Shown: positions 49,977 through 60,472, numbered from the stretch's first letter. The stretch: DNA of 64,000 bases from Methylobacterium sp. AMS5 (GCF_001542815.1 NZ_CP006992.1:2547501-2611500), one strand, 5' to 3'. A program made the numbers and translations. The notes: generated from the letters alone by a model not told the origin.

Positions 49977-52208
49977 ATGCGGCGGCTGGCTCGGTGGATG
50001 GTCCGCGGTGCCGCAGCCTGGGCCGTCGTCCTCGGCGCGCCGGCCAGCGCCTTGGAGCCGGTCGAGAGCCGGATCGAGGCGCTGCTCGCCCGGATGACGC
50101 TGGAGGAGAAGGCGGGCCAGCTCAACCTGATCTCGCATGAGCCGATCCTCGACCTCGATGCTTTCCGCCGCGGCGAGGTCGGGGCGGTCATCAACTTCAA
50201 CAATGCCGGTCTCGTGGCGCAGGCCGACCGGCTCGCCCGCTCCGCGCGGCTCGGGATCCCGCTGCTCGTCGGCCTCGACATCGTCCACGGCTACCGCACC
50301 ATCTTCCCCCTGCCGCTCGCCATGGCCGCGAGCTTCGATGCCGGTCTCGTGCGCCGCGCCGCCGCCGCCCAGGCACGCGAGTCGGCAGCGATCGGCCTCA
50401 ACTGGACCTTCTCGCCGATGGCGGATGTCGCCCGCGATCTGCGCTGGGGCCGGGTGGTCGAGGGCTTGGGCGAAGATCCGTGGCTGACGGGGCGGCTCAC
50501 CGCCGCGCAGGTCGAGGGTTTTCGCGATGGCGGGCTCGCGAGCACGCTCAAGCACTTCGCGGGCTACAGTGCGGTGCTGGGTGGGCGCGACTACGACGCG
50601 ACCTTCGTGGCACCCACCGAATTGCACGACCTCCACCTGCCCCCGTTCCGCGATGGCATCCGGGCCGGCGCCGATGCGGTGATGACGGCTTTGACCGCCC
50701 TGAACGGCCTGCCCACCACCGCCGACCCGGCGCTGATGACGGGCCTGCTGCGGCGGCAGATGGCATTTTCCGGCCTCGTCGTGGCCGATTGGCAGGCGAT
50801 CGCCAGTCTCACGAAGCACGGCATTGCCCGCGATGGCGCGGAGGCCGCGCGCAAGGCGCTGGCGGCGGGCGTCGACATGGACATGACGAGCGGGTTGTTT
50901 CTCCGCCACCTGCCTGATGAGGTGCGCGCCGGGCGCGTTCCCGAAACGGCGGTCGATGAAGCGGTGCGCCGGGTGCTGCGGCTCAAGTTCGGGCTCGGCC
51001 TGTTCGACCGCCCCGTGGTCGATCCGGACGGCGCGGAGGCGAAACTGCTGCGCCCCGAGACCCGGCGGCTCGCCCGCGAGGCGGCGCGGGCGAGCCTCGT
51101 GCTGCTGCAGAATCGCGAGGATCTGCTGCCGATCGATCCGGCCAGGGTGCGCCGCATCGCCGTCGTCGGTCCCTTCGCCGATTCCGCCTGGGATCAGGTC
51201 GGGCCGCATGAGGGCACGGGGCAGGAATGGGACGCGGTGACGATCCTTGCGGGCCTGCGTGAGCGGGCCGCCGCGTCCGGTGTCGCGATCGATTTCGCGC
51301 CGGGCTGCCCGCGCGTCTGCGACAGCCGCGCGGGCTTTGCCGCCGCGGTCGAGGCGGCGGCAGGGGCCGATCTCGTCGTGGCGGTGATGGGCGAGCCGCG
51401 GGACCGTTCGGGCGAAGGCTCGTCGAGCGCCACCCTCACTTGGCCCGGCCTGCAGCATGATCTGCTCGCGGCGGTCGCCGAGGCCGGCAAGCCGGTCGCG
51501 CTCGTCGTGGTCGGCGGGCGCCCGACCGAACTCGGGGATGCGTTAGGACAGGCGCAGGCGGCGCTGATGGCGTGGCTCCCGGGCACCGAGGGCGGGCCGG
51601 CTGTGGCCGAGACGCTGTTCGGTGACGCCAACCCATCGGGCCGGCTGCCGGTCTCCTGGCCGCGTAAGGTCGGGCAATTGCCGCTGTCTTACGACACGCT
51701 GCCGGGCGGGCGCCCGCATGTCCCCGGCTCACGCTGGACCATGGGCTATGCCGACGAGTCGCCACTGCCGCTGTTCCCGTTCGGCTACGGCCTCTCCTAC
51801 ACGCGCTTCGCCTATGGCGAGCCGGAGATCGTAGCGCCGCATGTCGGCGTCGGGGACCGCTACGACGCGATGCTGGAGGTGCGCGCCTCCGTCACCAACT
51901 ATGGGACGCGTCCGGGCCGGGCGGTGGCGCAGCTCTATGTCGGCCAACCGGTGGCGAGCCGCAGTCGGCCGAGGCGCTTGCTGAAGGGCGTCGCGCTCCT
52001 CGACCTCGCCTCGGGCGAGACCGGAGTCGCGAGCTTCCGCGTGCCGGCGCGCGACCTTGGCTACCACGAGCCGGACGGCACGCTGGTGGTGGAGGCCGGC
52101 ACCTACCTCGCCCATGTCGGCGGGGACGCGATCGCCACCCGCAGTGCCGGCTTCGCTGTCGAGACCGGTTGGCGCGGGCCGCCGGGCAGCGACGAGGCGC
52201 GGCGCTGA
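49977..52208 (+). CDS. bglX: Beta-glucosidase, glycoside hydrolase family 3
   Basis: A periplasmic GH3 enzyme that would release glucose from beta-glucosides. The 743-aa product (ATG 49977; GTG 49971 and 49935 are alternatives) has a signal peptide (AAAWAVVLGAPASALE), then the GH3 N-domain with EEKAGQLNLISHEP, GLDIVHGYRTIFP and the nucleophile Asp in GLVVADWQAIASL. The GH3 C-domain (LLPIDPARVRRIAVVGPFAD; VVVGGRPTEL) and a fibronectin-III-like domain (YGTRPGRAVAQLYVG) follow. Length and order match BglX. Confidence 0.94.
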   Translation: MRRLARWMVRGAAAWAVVLGAPASALEPVESRIEALLARMTLEEKAGQLNLISHEPILDLDAFRRGEVGAVINFNNAGLVAQADRLARSARLGIPLLVGLDIVHGYRTIFPLPLAMAASFDAGLVRRAAAAQARESAAIGLNWTFSPMADVARDLRWGRVVEGLGEDPWLTGRLTAAQVEGFRDGGLASTLKHFAGYSAVLGGRDYDATFVAPTELHDLHLPPFRDGIRAGADAVMTALTALNGLPTTADPALMTGLLRRQMAFSGLVVADWQAIASLTKHGIARDGAEAARKALAAGVDMDMTSGLFLRHLPDEVRAGRVPETAVDEAVRRVLRLKFGLGLFDRPVVDPDGAEAKLLRPETRRLAREAARASLVLLQNREDLLPIDPARVRRIAVVGPFADSAWDQVGPHEGTGQEWDAVTILAGLRERAAASGVAIDFAPGCPRVCDSRAGFAAAVEAAAGADLVVAVMGEPRDRSGEGSSSATLTWPGLQHDLLAAVAEAGKPVALVVVGGRPTELGDALGQAQAALMAWLPGTEGGPAVAETLFGDANPSGRLPVSWPRKVGQLPLSYDTLPGGRPHVPGSRWTMGYADESPLPLFPFGYGLSYTRFAYGEPEIVAPHVGVGDRYDAMLEVRASVTNYGTRPGRAVAQLYVGQPVASRSRPRRLLKGVALLDLASGETGVASFRVPARDLGYHEPDGTLVVEAGTYLAHVGGDAIATRSAGFAVETGWRGPPGSDEARR

Positions 52209-52214
52209 CGCGGT

Positions 52215-53417
52215 TCAGCCGAAGGTCTTGCGCGGATCGAACGCGTCGCGCACCGCCTCGCCCGCGAAGACGAGCAGGCTCAGCATCGTCGCCACCACGA
52301 AGAAGCCCGTCAGCCCGAGCCAGGGCGCGTTGATGTTGTCCTTGCCCTGCGCCAGCAACTCGCCGAGCGAGGGGGAGCCCGGCGGCAGGCCGAAGCCGAG
52401 ATAGTCGAGCGAGGTCAGGGTCGTGACCGAGCCGTTCAGGATGAACGGCAGGAAGGTCAGCGTCGCCACCATGGCGTTGGGCAGGAGGTGCCGCGTCATG
52501 ATGCGCACGTTCGACAGGCCGAGCGCGCGAGCCGCTCGCACGTATTCGAAGTTGCGTGCGCGCAGGAATTCGGCGCGCACCACGCCGACCAGAGCCGTCC
52601 ACGAGAACAGCGTCAGGATGCCGAGCAGGGTGAAGAAGCTCGGCACGAGGAAGGCCGACATGATGATGATGAGGTAGAGCGTCGGGATCGCGCCCCAGAT
52701 CTCGATGATCCGCTGGAAGATCAGGTCGGTCCAGCCGCCGAAATAGCCCTGCACCGCCCCCGCGATCACGCCGATGACGGACGAGACGCCGGCGAGCACG
52801 AGGCCGAACAGGATCGAGATGCGGAAGCCGTAGATGACGCGCGCCAGCACGTCCCGCGTCGCGTTGTCGGTGCCGAGCCAGTGCCACTCGATGTCACGGC
52901 AGCCGAGTTCGCGCCCCTGCGCCTTCACGCCCGCCCGCTCGGCGACCGGGCGGCACTCGGCATCGCTCAGCATCCAGGTGGGCGGCGAGGGGGCCGGGGT
53001 CGGCAGGTCCCGCATGAAGGTGTTGTCGGCATACGGAATCGGCGGCCAGAGCACCCAGCCGTTCTCTTCGATCTCCTTGCGCGTCTCGGGCGCCCGGTAA
53101 TCGGTCTGGGCCAGGAAGCCGCCGAACTTCTCGTCCGGGTAATCGACCAGGACGGGGAACAGCCACTCGCCCTTGTACTGCATGACGATCGGGCGATCGT
53201 TGGCAATGAGTTCGGCAAACAGGCTCAGCACGAACAGGACGGTGAAGATCACCGCCGACCAATAGCCGCGCCGGTTGGCCCGAAAGTTCGCGAGCCGCCG
53301 CCGGTTGAGCGGCGAGAGTCCGCGGCGTGTGGCGGTCGGCAGGACTCGCATCTGCGGCGCGTTGCCCGGTGCGGTGACGGGCACCGCATCGCGTTCGGGT
53401 CGCAGGTGCTCGTTCAT
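52215..53417 (-). CDS. yejE: Oligopeptide ABC transporter permease (YejE-like)
   Basis: YejE is one of two permeases of an ABC importer for oligopeptides (microcin C type). The 400-aa product has a long N-terminus with LSPLNRRRLANFRANRRGYWSAVIF, a large periplasmic segment between the first and later spans, and the EAA-type motif around ARALGLSNVRIMTRHLLPNA. The C-end FAGEAVRDAFDPRKTF is highly conserved. The family partners YejA, YejB and YejF are not beside it: upstream on the same strand is the DUF4112 gene. Start at 53417 (MNEHLRPERD) preferred. Confidence 0.9.
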   Translation of the reverse strand: MNEHLRPERDAVPVTAPGNAPQMRVLPTATRRGLSPLNRRRLANFRANRRGYWSAVIFTVLFVLSLFAELIANDRPIVMQYKGEWLFPVLVDYPDEKFGGFLAQTDYRAPETRKEIEENGWVLWPPIPYADNTFMRDLPTPAPSPPTWMLSDAECRPVAERAGVKAQGRELGCRDIEWHWLGTDNATRDVLARVIYGFRISILFGLVLAGVSSVIGVIAGAVQGYFGGWTDLIFQRIIEIWGAIPTLYLIIIMSAFLVPSFFTLLGILTLFSWTALVGVVRAEFLRARNFEYVRAARALGLSNVRIMTRHLLPNAMVATLTFLPFILNGSVTTLTSLDYLGFGLPPGSPSLGELLAQGKDNINAPWLGLTGFFVVATMLSLLVFAGEAVRDAFDPRKTFG

Positions 53418-53454
53418 CGGCTCCAACCCTCACACTCGGGCGGCCGATGCCGGC

Positions 53455-53979
53455 TCAGTCGAGCCGGGTTGCGGTGCCCTCGATCTCGCTCGGCCGCAGC
53501 GCACCCTTGCGCTCCAGATGGCGACGCAGAAGGCGCACATTGCGGCGGTTCGCCTTGAAGGCCGCGTCGAGCAGGTCGCCGGCCAGCGGCACCGAGCCCA
53601 CCGCGCCGTCGATGGCGACGTTGCCCATCATGCGCCAAACCAGCCAGCGCGGTGCGCCGAGCCGCTTCGCCTCGTAGACGATGTACGAGGCGATCGCCAT
53701 GCCCGCGATGTCGCCGAGGATGGGAACGAGACCGATCACCGCGTCGAGACCGACGCGGCGGTTGATGCCCGGCAGGAGGAAGGCCGAGTCCATCAGGTGG
53801 GCGAGCTGCTCGAGCCGCAGGAGACTCGCCTCGGTGCCGGTATCGGTGAGGTGGCGCAACTGCGCCGCGCCCGTGGACTCGCGATAGGCCGTGCTGGAGG
53901 TGTGAACGGAGGTGCTCATGACGGGGATGTGGCCCCGCCCCAGTCGCTGCACAAGGAAGCGGATCGTGCGGTCGTTCAC
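53455..53979 (-). CDS. DUF4112 membrane protein
   Basis: The 174-aa product (GTG start overlapping the aminotransferase stop as GTGA; a Met at 53919 is an alternative) has the DUF4112 pattern: LMDSAFLLPGINRRVGLDAVIGLVPILGD, then MAIASYIVYEAKRLGAPRWLVWRMMGNVAIDG and VPLAGDLLDAAFKANRRNVRLLRRHL. It has two to three membrane segments. Function unknown. It may be cotranscribed with the upstream aminotransferase; yejE follows 37 bp later. Confidence 0.84.
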   Translation of the reverse strand: MNDRTIRFLVQRLGRGHIPVMSTSVHTSSTAYRESTGAAQLRHLTDTGTEASLLRLEQLAHLMDSAFLLPGINRRVGLDAVIGLVPILGDIAGMAIASYIVYEAKRLGAPRWLVWRMMGNVAIDGAVGSVPLAGDLLDAAFKANRRNVRLLRRHLERKGALRPSEIEGTATRLD

Positions 53980-55160
53980 GTCCCGGGAAATAATCCTGCC
54001 AAGCGTTCGACCGCCGCGTCGAGGGTGGCGTCCGTCTTGGCGAAGCAGAAGCGCACGAGGGTGCTCACGCTTCCTTCCTCGTAGAAGGCGCTGACGGGGA
54101 TGGCCGCGACGCCGTGCTCGGATACGATCCGCTCGCAGAAGGCGACGTCGTCGGCGGCGAGGCCCGCGATATCGACGCTGAGGAAGTAGGTGCCGGCGCT
54201 CGGCAGCACGGCGAAGCCGATTCGTGACAGTCCCGCCGCCAGCCGGTCGCGGGAGCGGGCGAGGTCAGCCCGCATACCCTCGAAGTACGCGTCGTCCTTG
54301 GCCAGGCCGTAGGCAACCGCCTCCTGAAGATTCGGCGGCGTGGTGAAGGTGAGGAACTGGTGCGCCCGCGACAGCACCCGCATCAGCGGCTCGTCCGCCA
54401 TCACGAAGCCGACCTTCCAACCGGTGAGGCTGAAGATCTTGCCGGCCGAGCCGATCTTCACCGTCCGCTCACGCATGCCAGGCAGGGCCATCAGCGGCCG
54501 ATGGCGCCGGCCGTCGAAGATCACATGCTCCCAGACCTCGTCGCAGACCGCGATCGCGTCGAAACGCCGGCAGAAGTCGGCCAGCAGGGCGATGTCGTCC
54601 TCCCCGAAGACGGTGGCGCTCGGATTGAGCGGGTTGTTCAGCAGGACTATCCGGGTGCGGTCGCAGAACGCGTCCGCCAATGCCGCCTCTTCGATCCGGA
54701 AATGCGGCGGCTTGAGCGTGACGAAGCGCGGCACTCCGCCAGCGCGCCGCACCAGCGGCAAGTAGGCGTCGTACATCGGCTCGAACAGTACGACTTCGTC
54801 ACCCGGCCGAACCAGCGCCATCAGCGCACCGGCCAGCGCCTCGGTCGCGCCCGAAGTCACCATCACCTCGCGCTCGGGATCGAGGTCGATGCCCTGGTGA
54901 TGACGGTAATGCGCGGCGATGGCCGTGCGCAGCGAAGGCAGCCCCATCATCGGAGGGTACTGGTTGCTGACGCTCTCCAGCGCCCGCGCGGCGGCGTCCC
55001 GCACGTCGTCGGGGCCCTGACCGTCGGGAAAGCCCTGGCCGAGATTGATCGCCCCGTGCTGCCGCGCGAGCCGCGACATCGCTTCGAAGACGGTTTCCGG
55101 CAGCTCGGCGAACACGGGATGGCCGGTGAGCGGGGGGATGCGATTCGCGGCAGGACTCAT
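53976..55160 (-). CDS. PLP-dependent aminotransferase, class I (methionine/kynurenine type)
   Basis: The 394-aa protein resembles the YbdL/KAT group, which transaminates methionine and aromatic amino acids. Key segments: INLGQGFPDGQGP, the PLP-binding region EVMVTSGATEALAGALMAL, NNPLNPSATVF, AVCDEVWEHVIFDG, the PLP Lys in IGSAGKIFSLTGWKVGF, and the C-terminal Arg in TLVRFCFAKT. Start at MSPAANRIPP (Met 12 codons upstream is not family-like). Exact substrate is inferred only from family. Confidence 0.9.
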   Translation of the reverse strand: MSPAANRIPPLTGHPVFAELPETVFEAMSRLARQHGAINLGQGFPDGQGPDDVRDAAARALESVSNQYPPMMGLPSLRTAIAAHYRHHQGIDLDPEREVMVTSGATEALAGALMALVRPGDEVVLFEPMYDAYLPLVRRAGGVPRFVTLKPPHFRIEEAALADAFCDRTRIVLLNNPLNPSATVFGEDDIALLADFCRRFDAIAVCDEVWEHVIFDGRRHRPLMALPGMRERTVKIGSAGKIFSLTGWKVGFVMADEPLMRVLSRAHQFLTFTTPPNLQEAVAYGLAKDDAYFEGMRADLARSRDRLAAGLSRIGFAVLPSAGTYFLSVDIAGLAADDVAFCERIVSEHGVAAIPVSAFYEEGSVSTLVRFCFAKTDATLDAAVERLAGLFPGT

Positions 55161-55426
55161 GCGCGATGTCTTTGCAGAGCGACCGCCCCACTCCAAGTGC
55201 CTCTACGCAAGATGGAATGGAGAAGAGAGCGGGGCCGCGTTCGGTCTCGTCGCCTGTGAACACAAGAGGCGTCTTGTCGGACCTTGTCGAGAACGTCGGG
55301 GTGCGGTCTTCGCAACGTGCGCTCACGCACACGAGCCTGCGGATTAGCTGCGAAATCCCGCTTTTGCGCCGCGTCGGCAGGGTGACGAATGTTGACGATC
55401 ATCAGTCGTAAGCGCATGTTCACCCC
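55161..55426. other. Intergenic region upstream of the candidate small RNA
   Basis: This spacer carries the aminotransferase 5' region (minus strand) and the promoter-like sequence at 55392-55420 (plus strand). No gene with a recognisable product is present. Confidence 0.5.
55392..55420 (+). promoter_or_regulatory. Promoter-like sequence of the candidate small RNA
   Basis: TTGACG (55392-55397), 17 bp, CATGTT (55415-55420). The -35 fits alphaproteobacterial sigma-70 promoters well; the -10 matches at three of six positions. The start would fall near 55427, exactly where the RNA's outer stem begins. Confidence 0.45.
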
Positions 55427-55541
55427 ACGGTCGGACCGGCCGCCGCGCTCGAGGGACTTCGCCCCCTCGTTTCTCGGGTGTGGCAGGCCGGTCCGGTCGT
55501 GCTTCATGAAAAAGGCCGCCGCTCGACACGGCGGCCTTTTT
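55427..55541 (+). ncRNA. Candidate structured small RNA
   Basis: The 5' arm 55427-55441 (ACGGTCGGACCGGCC) pairs with 55486-55500 (GGCCGGTCCGGTCGT) as a continuous 15-bp helix including two G-U pairs. Inside, CGAGGG (55450-55455) pairs with CCCTCG (55464-55469). A strong intrinsic terminator follows directly. With the promoter-like sequence at the expected distance, an independent transcript of about 115 nt is predicted. I checked the segment against SRP RNA, 6S RNA and RNase P signatures as I know them and saw no match. A regulatory leader of the downstream 57-aa gene is the main alternative. Confidence 0.5.
55509..55541 (+). terminator. Strong intrinsic terminator
   Basis: GGCCGCCG (55514-55521) and CGGCGGCC (55529-55536) form the stem with loop CTCGACA; AAAAA precedes and TTTTT follows. 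The symmetry extends to CATG on both sides (55505-55545), so it can act on either strand. It is the only terminator in the window with a full T-run. Confidence 0.85.
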
Positions 55542-55610
55542 CATGTCCGGTCGGGCGGCATACGCTCTTGCAACGGCCCTTTCCAGCGACCCCTTCACCA
55601 TCGGCGGATC

Positions 55611-55784
55611 ATGCGTCTGGGAACCTGCCTGCTGCTCGCCGTCATGGCCGGTGTCCTGGGCTTGGGTCTGCGTCTCACGCTGCCGGTCATGCCGGTCGAT
55701 GCGTCGTTTCGCGACGTGGTGCGCCTCTATCAGTCGCAGGCTGCGCCGACCGGCAGCAACACGCCGGAAACGTCGCCGCCGTAG
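55611..55784 (+). CDS. Small exported protein, function unknown
   Basis: A 57-aa product with an N-terminal hydrophobic helix (LGTCLLLAVMAGVLGLGL) and a short polar tail ending in TPETSPP. It could be a signal-anchored or secreted peptide. It starts 70 nt after the strong terminator and lies 157 bp before the efflux operon. No family recognised; a weaker call than its neighbours. Confidence 0.45.
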   Translation: MRLGTCLLLAVMAGVLGLGLRLTLPVMPVDASFRDVVRLYQSQAAPTGSNTPETSPP

Positions 55785-55941
55785 GAACACCGCAATGACC
55801 GGCGAGGCTCGCCGGCCGTACCGAATCCAGCCAGCTTTGTTCGAAACGGGGTCGAGCCGGGTGGATCTTCTGCCAGCCGGATCGTGATCGTGAATCGGCC
55901 CGCGTCTGTTGGCCGTGATGCCGTCGATGAGTGTGTGAGGG

Positions 55942-57321
55942 ATGAACGAGAGTTCGCCGATACGCAGGCAGACCGCCCGGGAGTACCGGACCGCGGACCC
56001 GGTGACGACCGCACCGGTCCGCCGGCGCCGCAAGTTCGGCCGCTGGATGCTCGCCCTGCTGATCCTCGGCGGTGCCGGCGCCGTCGCCCACCGCACCTAT
56101 GATGCGCGGCAGAAGCCGGCCGGGGAGACGGCACAGGCGCCGGGCGGCGGGCGTCCCGGTCACGGCGGCCGGCCGGCCGATATGAAGCAGGCGGTCGGCG
56201 TCGCGCCGGTCGTGACCGGCGACATGCCCGTCGTGCTCCAGGGCCTCGGCACGGTGACCCCGCTCGCCACCGTCTCGATCCGCTCGCAGATCAACGGCTA
56301 CCTCACCAAGATCGGCTTTCGCGAGGGCCAGATGGTGAAGGAAGGCGACTTCCTCGCCCAGGTCGATCCGCGGCCCTACGAGGCGTTGCTCGCGCAGTAT
56401 CAGGGCCAGCTCGCGCGCGATCAGGCACTGCTGCAAAACTCGAAGCTCGATCTCCAGCGCTACCAGACCCTGAACCGCCAGGATTCGATCTCGAAGCAGA
56501 ACGTCGACACCCAGGCCGCCCTGGTGAAGCAGAACGAGGGCACGGTGGCCGCCGATCAGGCCCTCGTCGATCAGCAGAAGCTCAATCTCACCTATGCCCG
56601 GATCGTCTCGCCGGTGGAGGGTCGGGTCGGCCTGAGGCAGGTCGATCTCGGCAACTACATCACCGCCGGCTCGACCAACATCGTGGTCGTCACGCAGTTG
56701 CGTCCGATCTCGGTGGTGTTCGTGCTGCCGGAGGACGACGTCGCGCGGGTGATGCGGCGGGTGCGCGCGGGTGCCAAGCTGACGGTGCGCGCCTACGACC
56801 GCAGCGACCAGCATGAGATCGCCGTCGGCCGCCTCGACACGGTGGACAACCAGATCGACACCACGACCGGCACGGTGAAGCTGCGGGCGATGTTCGAGAA
56901 CGAGGACGAGAGCCTGTTCCCGAACCAGTTCGTCAATGCGCGTCTCACCGTCGAGACGATCCAGAACGCGGTCCTGGTGCCGAATGCCGCGATCCTGCGT
57001 GGCACGCCCGGCACCTACGTCTACCTGATGGACGGCGACGAGAAGGTCACGGTCCGCCCGATCAAGACCGGCGAGACCGATGGGGTGAACACGGTGGTTC
57101 TGTCGGGCCTTGCGGCGGGCGACCGCGTCGTCACCGACGGTACCGATCGCCTGCGCGAGGGCGCGCCGGTGCGCGTCGTCGGCAACACCCCCGGCCCCCA
57201 GGCCGGTGGCCCGGCGGCGGGCGCCCCCGGCGCGACGCTTCCGACGACGCCGGCCGCTTCCACCGACGGCGCGAACCAGGGCAGCCAGGAGCGCCGGGGA
57301 CGCCGGCGCCCGGCGCAGTAG
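55942..57321 (+). CDS. mdtA: RND efflux periplasmic adaptor (MdtA-like)
   Basis: This membrane fusion protein links the inner-membrane RND pumps to the outer-membrane channel. The 459-aa product has one N-terminal anchor ([15 protein letters not shown]), a Gly-rich linker, the half-lipoyl segment [22 protein letters not shown], a coiled-coil hairpin ([20 protein letters not shown] and following), [22 protein letters not shown] and the beta-barrel domain. The C-terminus is Pro/Ala/Gly-rich and ends basic. It is 13 bp upstream of mdtB. Confidence 0.92.
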   Translation: MNESSPIRRQTAREYRTADPVTTAPVRRRRKFGRWMLALLILGGAGAVAHRTYDARQKPAGETAQAPGGGRPGHGGRPADMKQAVGVAPVVTGDMPVVLQGLGTVTPLATVSIRSQINGYLTKIGFREGQMVKEGDFLAQVDPRPYEALLAQYQGQLARDQALLQNSKLDLQRYQTLNRQDSISKQNVDTQAALVKQNEGTVAADQALVDQQKLNLTYARIVSPVEGRVGLRQVDLGNYITAGSTNIVVVTQLRPISVVFVLPEDDVARVMRRVRAGAKLTVRAYDRSDQHEIAVGRLDTVDNQIDTTTGTVKLRAMFENEDESLFPNQFVNARLTVETIQNAVLVPNAAILRGTPGTYVYLMDGDEKVTVRPIKTGETDGVNTVVLSGLAAGDRVVTDGTDRLREGAPVRVVGNTPGPQAGGPAAGAPGATLPTTPAASTDGANQGSQERRGRRRPAQ

Positions 57322-57334
57322 GCGGGATGCGGCC

Positions 57335-60300
57335 ATGAACCCGTCCCGCCTCTTCATCCTGCGGCCCGTCGCGACGACGCTGTCGATGCTGGCGATCCTC
57401 ATCGTCGGCGCGGTGTCGTACCTGAACCTGCCGGTCTCGGCGCTGCCGGCCGTCGATTACCCGACGATCCAGGTGCAGACCTTCTATCCCGGTGCCAGCC
57501 CGGAGGTGATGACCTCGGCCGTCACCGCGCCGCTGGAGCGGCAGTTCGGCCAGATGGCCAACCTCAACCAGATGTCCTCGCAGAGTTCGGCGGGGGCGTC
57601 CGTCATCACGCTCCAGTTCAACCTCGACATCCCGCTCGACATCGCCGAGCAGTCGGTCCAGGCGGCGATCAACGCAGCCGGCAACCTGCTTCCGACCGAC
57701 CTTCCGGCGCCGCCGATCTACGCCAAGGTCAACCCGGCCGACGCGCCGGTGCTGACGCTGGCGCTCACCTCCGCGACGATCCCGCTGACGCAGGTGCGCG
57801 ACCTCGCCGAGACCCGGCTCGCCCAGAAGATCAGCCAGATCGCCGGTGTGGGCCTCGTCAGCATGGGCGGCGGGCAGCGGCCAGCGGTGCGGGTGCGGTT
57901 CAATTCCCTGGCGATGGCCGCCTACGGCCTCAACATCGACGACCTGCGCACGACGATCGCCAACCTCAACGTCAACACGCCCAAGGGCAATATCGACGGG
58001 CCGACCCAATCCTACGCCATCAACGCCAACGATCAGGTGCGTGACCCGGCGGTCTATGCCAGCGCGATCATCGCCTATCGCAACGGCGCGCCGGTCCATC
58101 TCACCGACGTGGCGGAGGTCGTGGACGGGGCCGAGAACACCCGGCTCGGCGCCTGGGCCGACCGCACGCCCGCGGTGATCCTCAACATTCAGCGCCAGCC
58201 CGGCGCCAACGTCATCGACACGGTCGACCGCATCAAGCGGCTGCTGCCGCAGCTTCAGGCGACGATGCCGGCCTCGGTCTCGGTCGCGATCCTCACCGAC
58301 CGCACCACCACGATCCGCGCTTCGGTCCACGACGTGCAGTTCGAGCTGATGCTCGCCATCGGCCTCGTGGTGATGGTGATCTTCCTGTTCCTGCGCAGCT
58401 TCTCCGCGACGCTGATTCCGAGCCTGTCGGTGCCGCTCTCGCTGATCGGCGCGCTCGCGGTGATGGATGCGTGGGGCTTCTCCCTCGACAACCTCTCGCT
58501 GATGGCGCTCACCATCGCCACGGGCTTCGTCGTGGACGACGCCATCGTCGTGATCGAGAACATCGCCCGCCACGTCGAGGAGGGCGATCAACCGTTCGAG
58601 GCGGCGCTGAAGGGAAGCCGCGAAATCGGATTCACCATCATCTCGCTCACCGTCTCGCTCATCGCGGTGCTGATCCCGCTCCTGTTCATGGGCGACGTGG
58701 TCGGCCGCCTGTTCCGCGAATTCGCCATCACGCTGGCGGCGACCATCGTCATCTCGGCGGTGGTCTCGCTCACCCTCGTGCCGATGCTGTGCGCGCGCCT
58801 GCTCAAGCCCGTCGCCCATGGCGCCGACACGCCGGCCGCGCGCCGGGAGGGCCCGATCGCCCGCGCGGGCCGGCGGCTCAATGACGGCGTCATCGCCCTC
58901 TACGGCCGGGCCCTGCGCGTCGTGCTCGCCAACCAGGGACTGACGCTGCTCGTCACCCTCGGCACCGTGGCGCTCACCGCTTACCTGTTCGTGGTGATCC
59001 CCAAGGGCTTCTTCCCCGTGCAGGACACGGGCGTGATCCAGGGCATCTCACAGGCCGACCAGAGCGTCTCCTACGAGGCCATGGCCGAGCGCCAGCAGGC
59101 CCTGGCCGACATCGTCCTGCAGGATCCGGACGTTGCGAGCCTGTCCTCGTTCATCGGGGTGGACGGGCAGAACGTCACGCTCAATTCCGGCCGTTTTCTC
59201 ATCAACCTGAAGCCGCGCGAGGGGCGCGGCGCCGATGCCAGCGCGATCATCCGACGCCTCAACGCCGCGACGAGCTCTGTCCCCGGCGTACGGCTCTACA
59301 TGCAGCCGGTGCAGGATCTGACGATCGATACCGCGGTCTCGGCCACGCAGTATCAGGTCATCCTCGAGAACCCGAACCTGCCTGACTTCGAGACCTGGGT
59401 GCCGCGCTACGTCGAGGCGCTGCGCCGCTCGCCGCTCCTGGCCGACGTGACCAGCGACTACCAGGGCAACGGCCTGGCCGCCTACGTCACCATCGACCGG
59501 CCCACCGCCGGGCGCTACGGCATCACGCCGGCCACGATCGACAACGTGCTCTACGACGCCTTCGGCCAGCGCATCGTCTCGACCATCTTCACCCAATCGA
59601 GCCAGTACCGGGTGATCCTGGAGGCGAACCCGAAGCTGCACACCTCGCTCGCCTCCCTCGACAACCTCTATCTTCCGTCCTCGACCGCACCCTCGGGACA
59701 GGTGCCGCTCTCGGCCGTGGCGAAGATCGAGGAGCGTCGCGCGCCGCTGCTGATCGGCCATCTCGGCCAGTTCCCGGCCACCACCGTCTCGTTCAACCTC
59801 GCGCCCGGCGTGGCCCTCGGCCAAGCCGTCGATGCCTTGGAAGCCGCGCGAAAAGACATCAACCTGCCGGCCAGCTTCAACGTGGTGCCGCAGGGCTCCG
59901 TCTTCGCCTTCGAGTCGGCGCTCTCCAACGAGCTGTTCCTCGTCTGCGCGGCGATCATCACCGTCTACATCGTGCTCGGCGTGCTCTACGAGAGCTTCAT
60001 CCACCCCATCACCATCCTCTCGACGCTGCCGTCCGCCGGCATCGGCGCGCTGCTCGGGCTGATGTGGTTCGGGCTCTCGCTCGACATCATCGCGATCATC
60101 GGCATCGTGCTCCTGATCGGCATCGTGAAGAAGAACGCGATCATGATGATCGACTTCGCGCTCCAGGCCGAGCGCGAGGAGGGCAAGGCCCCGCGCGACG
60201 CGATCTACGAGGCCTGCCTCCTTCGCTTCCGCCCGATCCTGATGACGACGCTCGCCGCGCTGTTCGCGGCGGTGCCGATGATCGTCGGCTCGGGCGTCGG

Positions 60301-60472
60301 CTCCGAGCTGCGCCAGCCGCTCGGCATCGTCATCGCCGGCGGCTTGATCGTCAGTCAGGTGCTGACGCTGTTCACGACGCCGGTGATCTATCTCGCCTTC
60401 GACCGGCTGGAGCGGCGGATCACGGGGCGGCGGGAGCGGGACGGGCTGGCGCCCGGTGGGGCGGTGCCTTGA
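57335..60472 (+). CDS. mdtB: Multidrug efflux RND permease (MdtB-like)
   Basis: The 1045-aa protein is an AcrB-superfamily proton-driven pump. Start [19 protein letters not shown] matches MdtB; the frame upstream overlaps mdtA. Features: 12 spans, [22 protein letters not shown], the proton-relay Asp-Asp in [31 protein letters not shown], and two large periplasmic loops. MdtB and MdtC form a heterotrimer in E. coli. Its stop overlaps the next pump's TTG start by 4 bp. Confidence 0.94.
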   Translation: MNPSRLFILRPVATTLSMLAILIVGAVSYLNLPVSALPAVDYPTIQVQTFYPGASPEVMTSAVTAPLERQFGQMANLNQMSSQSSAGASVITLQFNLDIPLDIAEQSVQAAINAAGNLLPTDLPAPPIYAKVNPADAPVLTLALTSATIPLTQVRDLAETRLAQKISQIAGVGLVSMGGGQRPAVRVRFNSLAMAAYGLNIDDLRTTIANLNVNTPKGNIDGPTQSYAINANDQVRDPAVYASAIIAYRNGAPVHLTDVAEVVDGAENTRLGAWADRTPAVILNIQRQPGANVIDTVDRIKRLLPQLQATMPASVSVAILTDRTTTIRASVHDVQFELMLAIGLVVMVIFLFLRSFSATLIPSLSVPLSLIGALAVMDAWGFSLDNLSLMALTIATGFVVDDAIVVIENIARHVEEGDQPFEAALKGSREIGFTIISLTVSLIAVLIPLLFMGDVVGRLFREFAITLAATIVISAVVSLTLVPMLCARLLKPVAHGADTPAARREGPIARAGRRLNDGVIALYGRALRVVLANQGLTLLVTLGTVALTAYLFVVIPKGFFPVQDTGVIQGISQADQSVSYEAMAERQQALADIVLQDPDVASLSSFIGVDGQNVTLNSGRFLINLKPREGRGADASAIIRRLNAATSSVPGVRLYMQPVQDLTIDTAVSATQYQVILENPNLPDFETWVPRYVEALRRSPLLADVTSDYQGNGLAAYVTIDRPTAGRYGITPATIDNVLYDAFGQRIVSTIFTQSSQYRVILEANPKLHTSLASLDNLYLPSSTAPSGQVPLSAVAKIEERRAPLLIGHLGQFPATTVSFNLAPGVALGQAVDALEAARKDINLPASFNVVPQGSVFAFESALSNELFLVCAAIITVYIVLGVLYESFIHPITILSTLPSAGIGALLGLMWFGLSLDIIAIIGIVLLIGIVKKNAIMMIDFALQAEREEGKAPRDAIYEACLLRFRPILMTTLAALFAAVPMIVGSGVGSELRQPLGIVIAGGLIVSQVLTLFTTPVIYLAFDRLERRITGRRERDGLAPGGAVP

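Noticed and set aside
48540..51458. Minus-strand frame of about 970 codons opposite the GGDEF and bglX genes
   Set aside because: Spans two recognisable plus-strand genes and has no domain or signal of its own.
55427..55541. SRP (4.5S) or 6S RNA as identity for the structured RNA
   Set aside because: The conserved SRP apical motif and the 6S central-bubble length are not present.
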